In this document: piece after piece, positions 6,213-7,039 of the stretch | Position numbering within the stretch: the stretch's first letter is position 1 | Layout of the letters: every line of letters begins with the position of its first letter | Source of the DNA: Cyanobacteriota bacterium | GTDB lineage: Bacteria > Cyanobacteriota > Cyanobacteriia > Leptolyngbyales > Leptolyngbyaceae | Assembly: GCA_027482985.1 (NCBI GenBank) | Contig: JAIXVO010000363.1 | Span: 1 to 7,039, forward strand | Direction: 5' to 3' | Length of the DNA: 7,039 nt | Notes under the pieces: generated by a model | What the model was told of the DNA's origin: nothing | What the model saw: only the letters and a program-made list of their open reading frames with translations | The model's database searches: none | Translations under genes and position numbers: made by a program

Positions 6213-6692
6213 CTACTTGCCGAGATACCCCTCATCCGGCAGCAAATTGCCTTGTTTCGCCGCCGTCACAGCCAGCACATCACAGCGTTCATTCTCCACA
6301 TTGCCCGAATGCCCCCGCACCCACTTAAATGTCACCTGATGTTCAGCACAAAGCGTCAACAACTGTTCCCATAAATCGGGATTGACCGCCTTTTCCGCTT
6401 TATTGCGATACCAGTTATTGGCTTTCCACTTCTTCGCCCAGCCCTTCATCATCGCATTCACAACATACTGCGAATCCGTGTAGAGCGTGACCGCACAGGG
6501 AGCCGAGAGCGATCGCAACCCCGCGATCGTCGCCATAATTTCCATCCGATTATTCGTCGTCAGCTTGTAACCCGCCGACAACTCCTTGCGATGATCGCCG
6601 TACAACAGCACCACCCCATAGCCCCCTGGCCCTGGATTGCCCAGACAGGCTCCATCAGTATAAATTTCCACAGTTTTTAACGGTTCAGACAT
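6213..6692 (-). CDS. rnhA: Ribonuclease HI
   Basis: RNase HI cleaves the RNA strand of RNA-DNA hybrids, removing R-loops and primers in the cytoplasm. The 159-residue product has the complete catalytic set: Asp13 in YTDGACLGNPGPGG, Glu51 in NNRMEIMA, Asp73 in YTDSQYVV and Asp138 in ENERCDVLA, plus His128 in VRGHSGN. These correspond to E. coli Asp10, Glu48, Asp70, Asp134 and His124. The basic, Trp-rich handle KGWAKKWKANNWYRNK (83-98) is the substrate-binding protrusion seen in the E. coli type. The length matches the family. The gene runs convergent to glcF and lies 66 bases after the CAP-protein gene, so read-through from that gene is possible. The ATG at 6692 gives the usual N-terminus; the ribosome binding site is weak. 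Confidence 0.96.
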   Translation of the reverse strand: MSEPLKTVEIYTDGACLGNPGPGGYGVVLLYGDHRKELSAGYKLTTNNRMEIMATIAGLRSLSAPCAVTLYTDSQYVVNAMMKGWAKKWKANNWYRNKAEKAVNPDLWEQLLTLCAEHQVTFKWVRGHSGNVENERCDVLAVTAAKQGNLLPDEGYLGK

Positions 6693-6758
6693 GCGGCTTC
6701 AGAATGCGTTCTGTGTCAGTGTACGGCGATCGCGGGAATTTCGGCCAATCGCGTCAGA
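6693..6758 (-). other. Spacer between the CAP-protein gene and rnhA
   Basis: The 66 bases contain one HIP1 site (6726-6733) and a minus-strand TACACT (complement of 6718-6723) that could be a -10 box for rnhA, but no convincing -35 is found at normal spacing. There is no terminator for the upstream gene. Confidence 0.35.
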
Positions 6759-7039
6759 TTAGTACGGGCGTTGCCCCACATAATTGCCGGGCGGATTGTA
6801 ATTACACACCCACACCTCGCGGCCATTGCCCCGCGCCATCCCACAGCCCACCTGCTTCGTATTGCGCCACACAACTTGCGTGTAATGCCCACACATCTGA
6901 CCTGGCTTGCAGGTATTGGTTGCGTAATTGTAATCCTTCACTTCTTCGCCCCACATCGTCACCACCCGTTCGGGACTCAATTGTTGCCCCGATGCCGCCG
7001 CCAGATTCTCGCCATACTGGTTCTTAGGCCGATGCTCAA
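6759..7039 (-). CDS. CAP/SCP-like (PR-1 type) secreted protein, C-terminal part (5' end outside window)
   Basis: The minus-strand frame is open from the window edge to TAA at 6759-6761, giving 92 residues of the C-terminal CAP domain. Visible CAP signatures are YGENLAA, then CGHYTQVVW (CAP1-like, with the cavity His) and VWVCNYNPPGNYVGQRPY (CAP2-like), at the very C-terminus. Four cysteines (in NTCKPGQMC, VGCGM and VWVCN) could form disulfides, as expected for an exported protein. The N-terminal part with any signal peptide lies beyond the window. CAP proteins bind lipids or have other extracellular roles, and the substrate of bacterial members is usually unknown. A TTG within the visible part (6978-6980) is not the true start, because CAP sequence continues upstream of it. 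Confidence 0.9.
   Translation of the reverse strand, partial: EHRPKNQYGENLAAASGQQLSPERVVTMWGEEVKDYNYATNTCKPGQMCGHYTQVVWRNTKQVGCGMARGNGREVWVCNYNPPGNYVGQRPY

Larger units (their letters stand above)
130..6733. repeat. HIP1 octamers (GCGATCGC) scattered through the window
   Basis: At least sixteen exact copies are seen, starting at 130, 1664, 2953, 3028, 3136, 3721, 4000, 4036, 4299, 4732, 4855, 5384, 5770, 5788, 6509 and 6726. Most lie inside genes. HIP1 is the highly iterated palindrome known from many cyanobacteria. Its density here supports the cyanobacterial origin of every gene, with no obvious foreign island. Confidence 0.9.

Noticed and set aside
5961..6374. 137-codon plus-strand frame entering rnhA antisense
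   Set aside because: Half is repeat-derived and half is the complement of rnhA; it has no recognisable domain.
1..7039. CRISPR array, tRNA or rRNA genes, phage or IS transposase genes
   Set aside because: I saw no regularly spaced direct repeats, no tRNA cloverleaf-like or rRNA sequence, and no transposase, integrase or phage protein motif in any frame.

Overview
The window is cyanobacterial DNA. The evidence is the cytochrome b6f pair petC-petA, a DUF3067-type small protein, glycolate dehydrogenase subunits glcE-glcF, and the octamer GCGATCGC (HIP1), seen at least sixteen times in 7 kb where chance predicts about 0.1. Base composition, the repeat-rich spacer and the HIP1 density would suit a Leptolyngbya-like or other filamentous lineage, but that is a guess and no species can be named.

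Layout. (1) 1-607, plus strand: the 3' end of a small cyanobacterial protein gene, coupled by an ATGA overlap to a retropepsin-like (clan AA, DTGF-type) aspartic protease gene. (2) 608-753: a convergent spacer holding a strong intrinsic terminator for the minus-strand petCA transcript. (3) 754-2382, minus strand: petA (cytochrome f) preceded by petC (Rieske protein), the classic petCA operon. (4) 2383-2672: a 290-base divergent control region. (5) 2673-5761, plus strand: DUF3067 gene, glcE and glcF. The first two overlap by 8 bases and the last two are 49 bases apart, so they probably form one operon. (6) 5762-6212: a 450-base convergent, non-coding, repeat-rich spacer with a HIP1-built hairpin, a CCCTCACCC-type dispersed repeat, and a 16-bp perfect inverted repeat flanked by paired G-tracts. 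(7) 6213-7039, minus strand: rnhA (ribonuclease HI) and, upstream of it, the 3' part of a secreted CAP/SCP-like protein gene cut by the window edge.

How the genes work together. PetC and PetA are the two large lumen-side redox subunits of the b6f complex, passing electrons from plastoquinol to plastocyanin or cytochrome c6. GlcE (FAD-type) and GlcF (iron-sulfur) are partner subunits of the membrane-linked glycolate dehydrogenase that starts photorespiratory salvage of glycolate; the catalytic GlcD is not in this window. The divergent region between petC and the DUF3067-glcEF group places photosynthetic and photorespiratory electron-transfer genes back to back.

Most of the window is ordinary core cyanobacterial genome. 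The parts least explained by known function are the small-protein/aspartic-protease pair, the DUF3067 gene and its position, and the structured spacer after glcF.
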